In this document: in pieces, positions 33,369-42,547 of the stretch
How positions within the stretch are numbered: position 1 is the first letter of the stretch
Layout: every line of letters starts with the position of its first letter
Assembly (NCBI GenBank): GCA_020847975.1
Contig: JADLBD010000214.1
Coordinates: forward strand, 1 to 51,927
DNA from: Bryobacterales bacterium
Lineage (GTDB): Bacteria; Acidobacteriota; Terriglobia; Bryobacterales; Bryobacteraceae
DNA: 51,927 bases
Reading direction: 5' to 3'
Translations under genes and position numbers: made by a program
The notes under the pieces: model-generated
Databases searched by the model: none
The model's input: the letters and a program-made list of their open reading frames with translations, nothing else
Told to the model about the DNA's origin: nothing

Positions 33369-34121
33369 ATGATCACGAATCACGAAACCGGCACCCGTGT
33401 GGACGAAGTCGCCGCCGGCATCTTTCGCATCTGCACTCCCCTCGACGTGATCCCAGGAGGGTTCACGTTCAATTCCTACCTCATCTCCGGCGATGAGCCC
33501 GTGCTCTTTCACACCGGATACCGCAAGCTCTTCCCCATCACCCTCGAAGCAATCCGCAAGGTAATGCCCGTCGAAAACCTGCGTTGGATCGGAGGCTCCC
33601 ACTTTGAAGGCGACGAATACGGAGCCCTCAATGAGTTCCTCCATGTCGCCCCCCAAGCCACCCCGTTCGGCGCGGAAATCGGCGTCTTGACATCCCTCAA
33701 CGACTTCGCCGTCCGCCCCGCGCGCGGTCTCCAGGATGGCGAGGAGTTTTCCATCGGAAGCCGCCGCTTGCAATGGCTCTACACCCCGCACGTCCCGCAT
33801 GGCTGGGATTGCGGCATCCTGTTCGATCTCTCCACGAAAACCCTGCTCTGCGGCGATCTCTTTACCCAGCCGGGCAGCAACCTCCCGCCCGTCACCGAAT
33901 CGGAGATCCTCACCGCCAGCGAAACAATGCGTTCCATGATGGATTACTACGCCCACGCCTCCGGCACCACCCCGATTCTCGAACGTCTGGCCAATCTCCA
34001 GCCGTCCATGCTCGCCTGCCAGCATGGCAGCGCCTATCGCGGAGATTGCCCCGCCGCCCTCCGCGCCCTCGCCGCCACAATCGAGCAGGGAAACGCTGCC
34101 ATGGCAGCGGCCGCCCGGTAG
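33369..34121 (+). CDS. ODP-like MBL-fold metallohydrolase
   Basis: AGGAG precedes the start. The 250 aa protein has the metallo-beta-lactamase fold with motifs of the oxygen-binding di-iron protein (ODP) subgroup rather than of classical hydrolases. It has SHFEGDEYGA, reading H-x-E-x-D, then VPHGWDCG, LLCGDLFTQ and ACQHGSAY. In flavodiiron proteins the first motif is H-x-E-x-D-H-x-G; the second His is Glu here. No flavodoxin domain is attached. It may bind oxygen or act in redox signalling rather than hydrolysis. Pairing with DinB and the ECF system supports a stress function. Confidence 0.83.
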   Translation: MITNHETGTRVDEVAAGIFRICTPLDVIPGGFTFNSYLISGDEPVLFHTGYRKLFPITLEAIRKVMPVENLRWIGGSHFEGDEYGALNEFLHVAPQATPFGAEIGVLTSLNDFAVRPARGLQDGEEFSIGSRRLQWLYTPHVPHGWDCGILFDLSTKTLLCGDLFTQPGSNLPPVTESEILTASETMRSMMDYYAHASGTTPILERLANLQPSMLACQHGSAYRGDCPAALRALAATIEQGNAAMAAAAR

Positions 34122-34163
34122 ACAAGTGCCTGCACTAACCTCGTGCAGGCACTGCCCCTCCTC

Positions 34164-35000
34164 CTACTGCGCGTTATCCGCCAGCGTGCACGCCCCATTC
34201 GTCCGAATGTTGATCGTCCCGTTGCGAAACGCTGTGTTGCCCGTAATCACGCCCGGGCACACTCCATCGATCCCGTAATCCCCGTTGCTATAGGAAGTGT
34301 TGCCGCTCGCGGTAGCGTTGTTCACGGAAATCCCGCCCGCTCCGTTGAAACTCGCGGTATTCCCCATCGCCACTCCGCCCGGCCGCACAAAAATCCCGAA
34401 TACATTGTTGCTCGAGATGTTGCCGCGCACAATCAGCCCGACAATCGCCGCCCCCGATGCGTTCAACTTCGCCACGCTGTCGATCACGATTCCTTCTCCC
34501 ACGACAATCCCTGGTCCGCCATTACTTACTGACTGAACCCTCTCCACCACCGTTCCGTCACCCATCATGCGGATCCCATGTCCTCCCATCCCGCGCACCG
34601 TTCCGTTCATCACCCGCACATTCGCCGGACTCACCACCCCTACCGGTCCCACTGCCATCACTCCAATCCCCGCTCCCCCCGAAAAGGTGCAGCGCGTCGG
34701 ATTCGCCGTGCACACGTTCGGTCCAATAATGCTGAACCCGTTGAGATCCAACGTCACATCGTCCGCCGTGATCTGTATCGCCGTTGTCGCCGCATCCGGA
34801 ACCACCAGGTTCCCGCTCAACCGGTAGCTGCCCGCCTGCGATATCGTCACCGGAAATCCCGGCGTATCCATCGCCGTCACCTTACCGCCCATGGCCGCCT
34901 TCTGGTCAATCAGCACCACACCATCCACGGCGTAAAGGCTCACCCCGAGCGCGGCAAAAGCGCACATCCCAGCCACTTGTTGCAAAAATCGAAATATCAT
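34164..35000 (-). CDS. Secreted right-handed parallel beta-helix protein
   Basis: AAGGAG lies seven bases before the ATG. The 278 aa product has a signal-like N-terminus (FLQQVAGMCAFAALGVSLYA) and then regular coils: GSYRLSGNLVVPDAATTAIQ, ITADDVTLDLNGFSIIGPN, NVRVMNGTVRGMGGHGIRM, ITGNTAFRNGTINIRTN. This is the pectin-lyase-like fold in its short, non-catalytic form. Two Cys pairs (CTANPTRC and the late C...C) may form disulphides, consistent with an extracellular location. No enzyme active site is evident. Confidence 0.72.
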   Translation of the reverse strand: MIFRFLQQVAGMCAFAALGVSLYAVDGVVLIDQKAAMGGKVTAMDTPGFPVTISQAGSYRLSGNLVVPDAATTAIQITADDVTLDLNGFSIIGPNVCTANPTRCTFSGGAGIGVMAVGPVGVVSPANVRVMNGTVRGMGGHGIRMMGDGTVVERVQSVSNGGPGIVVGEGIVIDSVAKLNASGAAIVGLIVRGNISSNNVFGIFVRPGGVAMGNTASFNGAGGISVNNATASGNTSYSNGDYGIDGVCPGVITGNTAFRNGTINIRTNGACTLADNAQ

Positions 35001-35090
35001 AGTTATTCTCCTTGTTTTTGGCCTTGTGAATCATCACAACTGCCTCTTCATTTCTGTAAGCGGGATGTGTCCGATAAATTAGCGAAAAAA

Positions 35091-35116
35091 CTCTGCGCCC
35101 TTTGCATCTCTGTGCG
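35091..35116. repeat. CTCTGCG-type low-complexity tract
   Basis: The run CTCTGCGCCC followed by TTTGCATCTCTGTGCG resembles a dispersed intergenic repeat built from CTCTGCG/TCTCTGTG units found in many environmental bacteria. A related patch (CTCTGCGGCTCCGCGGCTCC) lies at 38695. Both are single and degenerate. Confidence 0.3.
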
Positions 35117-35169
35117 AACCCATTGGTTCTCGCAGAATTGCCGGGGCGCGGGGAGTTGGATTACGTGAG

Positions 35170-36483
35170 TCAGGCTTTCGACAGGCCGGTGCGCCGCGCC
35201 CACACTTTCTCGAACGCGAGGGCGTACTGCTCGATGAGGTCTGGCGCTTCTTCGCGGAAGAGAGGCAGCTTGATGGCGGTCTGATTCACCTGCCGGGTGC
35301 CGGGAAGGTCTTGTGGAATAACTACCGGGTGGTGCCACCACTTCGCTTCAGAGTAGAGGCGAAACTTGTGCTGTTCGTCGTAGGCGCCTGGAGATACCTG
35401 GACGCCCTCGGCGCGCAGCGCCTTCACCAGCGTCTCCTTCGGGCAGCCCGCCTTGGCTTCGTCGATGAAGAGCACATGGCTGCCCCAGTAAACGCGCTTG
35501 GCATCAGGCCGGCAATAGGGGCGCGCGATTCCCGGCAGTTCGACCAGGCGGTCGGTGAGTTTGCGCACCTGGGCATCCACCAGCGCGTTGCGGTCCTCCA
35601 TCCCGCGCAATTGCTTCCGGGCGATTGCCGCGGCCAGCGGGTGGATGCGCAGTTTGGGGCCCATGCCCGTCCCCGCGTAGGTGCGGTAGGGACTGTCGGA
35701 GGGGAACGTCGCCGGCAATTCGTAGTTGCCGAACATGGTGGCGCGCTCGTAATATTCGCGCGTCTGATACATCCCCGCGCCGCCTTCTATGGCCGGGAGG
35801 ATCTTGCTTGCCTGGAAGCTGAACGTGCCAATCGATCCCCACGCGCCCATGGGCTTGCCTTGAAGCGTGGCGCCCTGCGCCTGGCAGGCGTCTTCCACCA
35901 CCACCAACCCGCGCTCTTTGGCGAAGGCGCAAATGTGGTCCATGTCGCACGGGTTCCCGGCGGAGTGCATCACGATGACAGCGCGCGTGAGCGGAGTGAG
36001 CCGCTTCCGCGCGTCCTCGAGATCGAAGGTCATGCTGCGGGGGTGGATGTCCACGAACACAGGCACGTACCCGAAAAGGTGCATCGGCGCGGTGGTGGCC
36101 CAGGCGGTGTAGGAAGGAGCCAGGATCTCGCTGCCGCGGGGCAGATCCAGCGCGAAGAACGCCGAAAGCAGTGCGCCCGTGCCGTTGCAGTGGGCCTTCA
36201 CGTAGGGAACCCGCAGAGCGCTCTTCAATTCAGCCTCGAGCAGCGGAATCTCCTGGTAAAAGCGGTTGTTGTCGAGCAGGTCCACCAGCGCCTGCTTCTC
36301 TTCCGCGCTGTACCTTGGCCAGCGGGTCACCTGAGCCGCCCGTTCCTTGGAAACCTGCACAGCCCTGGGGCCCCCGTCGACAGCCAGCGTCTCCCCCGCA
36401 CGGGACACTGCCGTACCAATGGCTGCTGCCGTCCCTGCCCGTACAAAGGATCGCCGTGTACCGCTTTCCGGATCGTCTGCCAT
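35170..36483 (-). CDS. Tat-exported DegT/DnrJ/EryC1/StrS-type aminotransferase
   Basis: CAGGAGG precedes the start. The 437 aa product begins with a twin-arginine signal (GTRRSFVRAGTAAAIGTAV), unusual for this family, which normally works on nucleotide sugars in the cytoplasm. The fold-type I core is intact: D198 in VVVEDACQAQGA contacts PLP and K227 in SFQASKILPAIEGGAG is the Schiff-base lysine. Residues 47-60 (ERAAQVTRWPRYSA) match family starts. An exported sugar aminotransferase is odd; it may act on free sugars or dehydrosugars outside the cytoplasm, or the protein may be a PLP-dependent dehydratase of the same fold. It diverges from the ankyrin/CxxCH gene. Confidence 0.86.
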   Translation of the reverse strand: MADDPESGTRRSFVRAGTAAAIGTAVSRAGETLAVDGGPRAVQVSKERAAQVTRWPRYSAEEKQALVDLLDNNRFYQEIPLLEAELKSALRVPYVKAHCNGTGALLSAFFALDLPRGSEILAPSYTAWATTAPMHLFGYVPVFVDIHPRSMTFDLEDARKRLTPLTRAVIVMHSAGNPCDMDHICAFAKERGLVVVEDACQAQGATLQGKPMGAWGSIGTFSFQASKILPAIEGGAGMYQTREYYERATMFGNYELPATFPSDSPYRTYAGTGMGPKLRIHPLAAAIARKQLRGMEDRNALVDAQVRKLTDRLVELPGIARPYCRPDAKRVYWGSHVLFIDEAKAGCPKETLVKALRAEGVQVSPGAYDEQHKFRLYSEAKWWHHPVVIPQDLPGTRQVNQTAIKLPLFREEAPDLIEQYALAFEKVWARRTGLSKA

Positions 36484-36628
36484 GACGCTGCCTCCTGGAG
36501 AGAGTGTTCAGTCAGAATCAGAATACACTGTTCTCGAGCCGTTCGAGGCACGAAAGTGGCACTTTGCCCTTTTCTTTCTGTACGGTTTCGGCTACCATCA
36601 ATTCACTTCACACTACTGGGAGGACATC

Positions 36629-38569
36629 ATGCGCCTTGCGATGTCGTTCTTTGTGCTCGTGCTCGCCGTCGTAGCCGAGACTACACCCCTCAACTTCTAT
36701 CAAGCCATTCGCAACAACGACTTGGCAACACTTCAATCCATGCTCGCTTCCGGAGCGCCGGTGGACCTGCGGGATTCCCGAGGCAATACCCCGCTGATGC
36801 ACGCGGCCGCCGTTGGGACTATCGATGCAATGCGCCTGCTGATGAAGGCCGGGGCTGACGTCAACGCCAGGAATGGTCTGGACGCCACCGCCCTGGTTTG
36901 GTGCGCCACAAACCCCGAAAAAGCCAAACTCCTGATCGAAGCCGGAGCCGCCATCAACGTCAAGACGAAATTGGGCCGCACCCCGCTCATGATGGCGGCT
37001 GGGAGCGCGGGATCCGCGGCAACGGTGAAGCTGATGCTCGACAAGGGCGCCGATGCCGCAGCCGTGGATGGCCGCGGCAACACGGCGTTGCTCGATGCCG
37101 CGGCTGCAAATGAAACCGAGTCCCTCCGCCTCCTGGCGGATCACAAGTGCGATCTGAATGCAGGCGATTTTGCCGGCTTGACCGCGCTTGCCCATGCCGC
37201 TGGCCATTCCAATCTTGCCGCTGTGCGCCTGCTGCTGGCCAAAGGCGCGGATGTCAACGCAGTCCATAAGCGCGAGATCAAGGTGCGCAATGGGATTATC
37301 GCCGCGTCCTACATCACCCCGTTGATGACTGCCGCTGCGAACGCGGATCCGAGAGTCCTGAAGGCTCTGCTCGATGCAGGCGCGGATGTCAATCGCAAGG
37401 ACGTTCGCGGCATGACCGCGCTCATGTTCGCCGTCGCTTCCGACACCGCCAGGCCGGAAACCGTACGTCTCCTTCTTGACAGGGGAGCCGATGCGAGCGT
37501 AAAAAGCGGAGCGGGCGAAACTGCTCTTGACTGGGCCGGGAAATTCGGCAATCCGCGCATCATTTCCATATTGGGCGGCCAGATCTCCGAAAAGAAGTCC
37601 GGCGTTCTCCCGGCCAGCGCCCCGGCAATCGATGCGCGCAAGGCCGTGGAGCGCGCCATGCCGCTGCTCACATCCGTGTCCAGAGAGTTTTTCCGCATGA
37701 GCGGCTGCGCCGGCTGCCATCACCAGCATGTCATCGGTCTCGCTGCTCCTGCCGCCGCGCACAACGGAATCGCCCTGCCGGAGGGTTTCATGCGCGAGGA
37801 AACACTGCTCCTGAAATCGGAGTTGATGGGAAACCGCGATGCCTTCCTGCAGAACGTATTCATCAGTGTCGATGGTCTTGTCTTTTCCATGCTCGGCCTC
37901 CCCGGCCAGAAGTATCCCGGCGATGATTTGACCGACGCCCTGGTGTCTGCCATCGCCGCGCGGCAGACCGAACATGGCGACTGGCAGCACTTTCCGCTGG
38001 TTCGTCCGCCGCTCGAGAGCAGCCCGTTCGTCGTGGCCGCCTTCAGTGTGCGCGCGCTGAAGCACTACACCATCCCCGCGCGCCGCGCCGAGTTCGAGGA
38101 AAGGATCGCCCGGGCGCGCCAGTGGCTCCTCAAGACCCAGCCATCACTGCCGTTCGAGCGAGCCTTCCAGGTCATGGGACTCGAGTGGTCCGGGGCCGAG
38201 CGCGCGGTGGTGCAGCGAGCGGTGGCCGGTCTGCGCAAACTACAGCGAGACGACGGCGGATGGCCGCAGTTGGCCACGCTGCCGAGCGACGCCTACGGTA
38301 CCGCGGTCGCGCTCTATGCCTTGAGCCAGTCCGGCGTATCCGCGGACGATGCCGCCTATCAGCGCGGAGTCCGCTACCTGCTCAGCCGGCAGAAAGAGGA
38401 CGGCTCCTGGCACGTGCCCAGCCGGGCTCCCAAGGTTCAGCCGTACTTCCAAAGCGGGTTCCCCTACGAGCACGATCAATGGATCTCTACGGCTGCGACG
38501 GCGTTTGCGGTGGCGGCACTCGCTGAAGCCGTGCATCCGCTGCGGCAGACCGCCGGCTTGACCCGCTAG
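36629..38569 (+). CDS. Ankyrin repeats - CxxCH - terpenoid-cyclase-like toroid, exported
   Basis: GGGAGGA selects ATG 36629. The 646 aa product has a signal peptide (MRLAMSFFVLVLAVVAETTP). Residues about 22-315 hold eight or so ankyrin repeats (RGNTPLMHAAAVGTIDAMRL; MLDKGADAAAVDGRGNTALL; ALLDAGADVNRKDVRGMTAL; RLLLDRGADASVKSGAGETA). A haem c attachment motif follows at 360-364 (CAGCH, then HQH). The C-terminal region about 400-640 is an alpha-alpha toroid of the squalene-cyclase/prenyltransferase type (LQRDDGGWPQLATLPSDAYG; LLSRQKEDGSWHVPSRAPKV) with repeated Q-x-x-D/E-G-x-W signatures. I know of no described protein with this order. It may be a haem-bearing periplasmic scaffold or sensor. The cyclase-type catalytic D-x-D-D-T motif is not seen. 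Confidence 0.8.
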   Translation: MRLAMSFFVLVLAVVAETTPLNFYQAIRNNDLATLQSMLASGAPVDLRDSRGNTPLMHAAAVGTIDAMRLLMKAGADVNARNGLDATALVWCATNPEKAKLLIEAGAAINVKTKLGRTPLMMAAGSAGSAATVKLMLDKGADAAAVDGRGNTALLDAAAANETESLRLLADHKCDLNAGDFAGLTALAHAAGHSNLAAVRLLLAKGADVNAVHKREIKVRNGIIAASYITPLMTAAANADPRVLKALLDAGADVNRKDVRGMTALMFAVASDTARPETVRLLLDRGADASVKSGAGETALDWAGKFGNPRIISILGGQISEKKSGVLPASAPAIDARKAVERAMPLLTSVSREFFRMSGCAGCHHQHVIGLAAPAAAHNGIALPEGFMREETLLLKSELMGNRDAFLQNVFISVDGLVFSMLGLPGQKYPGDDLTDALVSAIAARQTEHGDWQHFPLVRPPLESSPFVVAAFSVRALKHYTIPARRAEFEERIARARQWLLKTQPSLPFERAFQVMGLEWSGAERAVVQRAVAGLRKLQRDDGGWPQLATLPSDAYGTAVALYALSQSGVSADDAAYQRGVRYLLSRQKEDGSWHVPSRAPKVQPYFQSGFPYEHDQWISTAATAFAVAALAEAVHPLRQTAGLTR

Positions 38570-38998
38570 AGGTCTTGAGGTTGGGGCCACGCCCCCCACC
38601 CGCCATAGTGCAACACGGCGCCGCATCATTCATCGGGCCGAATCGGTTTCGGGCGCCTCCAGGAAACATGTCCCCAAAGCCGGGCATGAAAGAACTCTGC
38701 GGCTCCGCGGCTCCGCGAGAGCCTTCTTCCTCGCGCCAGCACGAAGCCCCATGCCCTTGTGCGTGCCGCCGCAAGTTCACTTCCTTTATTCTGGCGGCTG
38801 TGGCCGGAAATATCGATCTTCTGGCATTCCACATGCTACTGATTCTGAGTGTGGTCGCGTCCCTGCCAGAATGCCGGGCATGATTTGCACATCAGTCTGT
38901 GTCAATGTGCGCGGGAACTGAATAGGCGTCGATTTACCCTTCGCCCGTCGCGCTACTGGCAGCGCCGCTCCCGACCGCCGGCCGAAAGGAGTACTCAA
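38570..38998. other. Gene-free spacer
   Basis: About 430 bases contain no credible gene. The stretch includes the CTCTGCGGCTCC-type patch near 38695 and GC-rich inverted segments. It must contain the promoter of the following gene, but I see no clear -35/-10 pair. Confidence 0.5.
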
Positions 38999-41900
38999 AT
39001 GAGCCGGGCATGTCTGCTTATCCTTTTTTCGTTCATTCTTCTGCCAGCCCAGAATCTATACTTCGGTTCCCGCTACCAGGTCCAACTCAGCAACGTCTAC
39101 TTCGGCCGAACGGATGCCGCCGTGGTAGCCGACTTCAACGAAGATAGCGTTCCGGATATCGCTATCCCCGGTTACGGTGTCGGCGTGGCAATCCTCTTGG
39201 GGAACCGGGCCGGCGCCTTCGAGTCGCCGCGGTTCCTCCGGTTCTCCAATTGCTGGTCGTTGACTACGGCCGATTTCGACGGCGATGGCCACGCGGACCT
39301 GGCGGGTGTGGAAGGAGGCCGTAATGCGGTGTTTGTTGTTCGGGGTGATGGGACAGGTCAATTTTCGGAGCCGGCCTTTTACCCGGCTCCCCCCACGCCA
39401 TACCGCATTGCAGTCGCAGACCTGAACGGCGATTCGTGCGCCGATATTCTTGTCAGTGATCGCAACGCAGGCACGGTAACGGTGCTTCTCAATCGCGGTG
39501 ATGGGAAATTCGGCCCCCCTGCCGCGTCTCCTGCGGGAACCGATCCCACCTTCCTGGTGGCCGGCGACTTCAACGGCGATTCAATTCCGGACGCGGTGAC
39601 AGTGAACTTCGGGGAACGCCACGCCTCGCTGCTCGCAGGCGTGGGAGACGGAAGCTTCCTGATGCCGGTGACGATTGCCGAAGGCACATCTGTCTACAAT
39701 GTGACCGCCGCTGACTTCAATGAGGACGGGAGGCTCGATCTCGCGTTCGGAACCATGCACGAGTACATCTACGTCCTGCTGGCCACGGAGGACGGCGGAT
39801 TCTCTGAGGGAGACTGGTATTATTTTGGCCGGTTCGCCCATCTCACTTCCGGCGACGTGGACCATGATGGCCATGCGGACTTGTTCGGTGTTTTGCGAGG
39901 CGGCGCCGGCGTCGTCCTCATGAGAGGCTACGGCGATGGGCACTTCGGCGAGCCGCGAAAAATTGCCGCGCTATCCGATCCCAGCTATGTCACCCTTGCC
40001 GACATCAACGCAGACGGCCGTCTGGATGCGGTGGTCACCTCCTACGACCTCGGAGTCCTTTCCCTCCTACTCAATCCAATCACCGGATCCACTTGGCCGG
40101 TCGCTTACACAGCAGGCCCTGCGCGTCCCACGGCCCTGGCGACAGCCGATTTCGATGGCGACAGCAAACGTGACCTGGCCGTCACTACATCGGGCGTCGG
40201 TGGGGCTTGGGTCATGCGTGGTTTCGGGGATGGCACTCTCGGCCCGCCCGTCCGGTATGATGCCGGCGCCGGTCCTTCCGCTATTGTGGCTGTTGATCTC
40301 AACAAGGACGGCGCGGCGGATATCGCCGTGGCGAACCAGGACTCCGGCGATGTCTCTGTACTTCTGAACAAAGGCGACGGCACATTTCGGCCCGCCCTCA
40401 GCACCGGGCTCGCTGACTGCGCCCCAACCGCGATTAGCGCTGCCGATTTCAACAAGGATGGCATTGCCGACCTTACTCTGGGTTGCCTGCAAGCGACAGC
40501 AGTGCTGATTCTGCCCGGCCGCGGCGACGGCACGTTTGAACCGGCTGTCGTGTTGACTCCCGCAAACTCCATCACCAGATTCGTCGTGGCGGACCTCAAT
40601 GCCGATACAATCCCGGATATTGCGGTTCTGGGGGGAGGGCTGGCGCTTTACTTCGGCAACGGCGACGCAACATTCCGCGGACCCGTCAGCCTCCCTGCCT
40701 CCGCCGGCTGCTCCGATCTGCTGGCCGCGGATTGGAACGAGGATTCCGCTCCGGACCTCGCCGCCGCGTGCCCGGGCGCGAACCGTGCGATCTTCCTCTT
40801 TCTCAACTCCGGGACAGGGTCCTTCCAGCGGGTGGAAGTAGCCGCCAACGCCTTGCCTGGCCTTCTGGCCGCAGGCGACCTGACGGGTGACGGGCACGCG
40901 GATCTGGTCTTCTTCCAGGAACCCCAGACAATCGCCACGTACGCCGGCAGCGGGGATGGCGCCTTCACCCCCACGGCTGCTCTGGGCATTTCGGGTAGCG
41001 TAGGCCCTGTCGCCGTCGCGGATTTCAACGGCGATGCGCGCGCGGACCTGGTGACGCTCGAAGCGCCGTCTTCCCGCGTCTTGCTCTTTCTGTCCGCCCC
41101 CGCCGCCGGCACTATCGGCGTGCCCATTCCACTCTCTCCCGCCGCGAATGAGGCCATCCCGCAGAACAATCCGGCCTCCACCTGTCCCTACGATCCGATT
41201 CGCGGCAGCGGCTTCCGCCTGCTGTTGCGCTGGACCCCTGTTCCTGCCGTCACTGAGTTCGTGGTGATGGTGGAACGCCGAGGCGGCCTGTTTCCAACCC
41301 TCACGACCAGAACGAGAGAGAGCGATTCCACTTTGCTACAGGTGTGCACCTTCATCCCCGATTCCGAACTCGAAGGATGGTCCTGGCGCATCCGGTCTCA
41401 GGACACTATCGGCAACCTCAGCCCCTGGAGCGAGCCCGCGGAGTTTCGCTTCAGCCCTTGCCGGCTTGCGGATGGGCGCCCGTGCGGAACCAATCCGCCG
41501 CCGGTTACGGGCGGACAGGTGCCCATGTTGACTGCACGCGCGGCCCATACCGTCACCCTGCTGCGGAATGGGAAAGTGCTCGTGACCGGCGGTCTCGCGC
41601 CGCAAGGCTCCGGTGTGGTCACCTTGCAGACCGCTGAACTCTACGACCCTGCGACTCGCACTTTCCTTCCCGCCGGCCGGATGCAGAACCCCCGCGCCTA
41701 CCACACCGCAACTCTTCTGCCGGACGGCAAAGTGCTGCTCGCCGGCGGCATGAATGTTGCCGGCTCTCAATCGCCCGTTCCCGTCGCCGCACTCGAAGTC
41801 TATGATCCGGAGCAAGACGCCTTCACCGCAGTCGGAACAATCACCGCCCGCAACTCGTTGACAGCGACACTGCTCGCCGACGGCCGCGTCCTGCTCGCCG

Positions 41901-42547
41901 GTGGAATCCCCGGGCAGGGAGCATTTCTCAATGTCGCCGAGGTCTACCAACCCGCCACTCACGTGGTAGCCATCGTGAGTCCGATGATCTCCCGCCGCGC
42001 GTTCCACACGGCAACCCTGCTGCGCGACGGCCGCGTGCTGATGATCGGCGGCGAGGGGACGAATCCGGAATTCTTCCATCCGTCGACCAATTCATTTGTT
42101 GCCTCGCCGGCAAATCTGCCCCGTTTCGATCACACGGCCACGCTACTGCCGGATGACAGCGTCCTGGTCACGGGCGGCATCTCTTCGCAAGGGCCGGAAC
42201 CTGCGGGCCCGGTGATTTTCAACCCATCCACGGGGACCGTCGCCTCCACCGGCGCCATGATTGTGCCGCGTGCCGGGCATACCGCCACCGCTCTCGCCGA
42301 TGGTAGAGTTCTGGTCCTGGGCGGGCGGACCACCGCGGGGGAATCTCTCGCCGTCAGCGAGGTCTATTCTCCCGTAACCCGATCGTTCACACCGGGTCCT
42401 CCCCTGGCAACTCCCCGCGTGCTGCATACGGCGACTCTCTTCGGCGACGGTATGGTGCTGGCCGCCGGCGGCTTCCGGATCGCCGGCGGTGCACAGAGTT
42501 GGCTGGGAACCGCGGAGGTGGTGGGGCCTGTTCCCGGGGGCAATTGA
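38999..42547 (+). CDS. Large secreted protein: VCBS/FG-GAP repeats, Fn3-like domain, seven Kelch motifs
   Basis: AAAGGA precedes ATG 38999. The 1182 aa product has a signal peptide (MSRACLLILFSFILLPAQ). Residues about 30-700 hold fourteen calcium-binding type repeats of the form ADFNxDxxxDxA (for example VVADFNEDSVPDIAI, TTADFDGDGHADLA, AVADFNGDARADLV), predicted to build integrin-like propellers. A Fn3-like domain follows (LLLRWTPVPAVTEFVVMVER; WSWRIRSQDTIGNLSPWSEP, about 710-815). The C-terminal 350 residues contain seven Kelch motifs (HTVTLLRNGKVLVTGG, HTATLLPDGKVLLAGG, HTATLLRDGRVLMIGG, HTATALADGRVLVLGG and others), enough for one seven-bladed propeller. Probably an extracellular adhesion or matrix protein. 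No enzyme site recognised. Confidence 0.87.
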   Translation: MSRACLLILFSFILLPAQNLYFGSRYQVQLSNVYFGRTDAAVVADFNEDSVPDIAIPGYGVGVAILLGNRAGAFESPRFLRFSNCWSLTTADFDGDGHADLAGVEGGRNAVFVVRGDGTGQFSEPAFYPAPPTPYRIAVADLNGDSCADILVSDRNAGTVTVLLNRGDGKFGPPAASPAGTDPTFLVAGDFNGDSIPDAVTVNFGERHASLLAGVGDGSFLMPVTIAEGTSVYNVTAADFNEDGRLDLAFGTMHEYIYVLLATEDGGFSEGDWYYFGRFAHLTSGDVDHDGHADLFGVLRGGAGVVLMRGYGDGHFGEPRKIAALSDPSYVTLADINADGRLDAVVTSYDLGVLSLLLNPITGSTWPVAYTAGPARPTALATADFDGDSKRDLAVTTSGVGGAWVMRGFGDGTLGPPVRYDAGAGPSAIVAVDLNKDGAADIAVANQDSGDVSVLLNKGDGTFRPALSTGLADCAPTAISAADFNKDGIADLTLGCLQATAVLILPGRGDGTFEPAVVLTPANSITRFVVADLNADTIPDIAVLGGGLALYFGNGDATFRGPVSLPASAGCSDLLAADWNEDSAPDLAAACPGANRAIFLFLNSGTGSFQRVEVAANALPGLLAAGDLTGDGHADLVFFQEPQTIATYAGSGDGAFTPTAALGISGSVGPVAVADFNGDARADLVTLEAPSSRVLLFLSAPAAGTIGVPIPLSPAANEAIPQNNPASTCPYDPIRGSGFRLLLRWTPVPAVTEFVVMVERRGGLFPTLTTRTRESDSTLLQVCTFIPDSELEGWSWRIRSQDTIGNLSPWSEPAEFRFSPCRLADGRPCGTNPPPVTGGQVPMLTARAAHTVTLLRNGKVLVTGGLAPQGSGVVTLQTAELYDPATRTFLPAGRMQNPRAYHTATLLPDGKVLLAGGMNVAGSQSPVPVAALEVYDPEQDAFTAVGTITARNSLTATLLADGRVLLAGGIPGQGAFLNVAEVYQPATHVVAIVSPMISRRAFHTATLLRDGRVLMIGGEGTNPEFFHPSTNSFVASPANLPRFDHTATLLPDDSVLVTGGISSQGPEPAGPVIFNPSTGTVASTGAMIVPRAGHTATALADGRVLVLGGRTTAGESLAVSEVYSPVTRSFTPGPPLATPRVLHTATLFGDGMVLAAGGFRIAGGAQSWLGTAEVVGPVPGGN

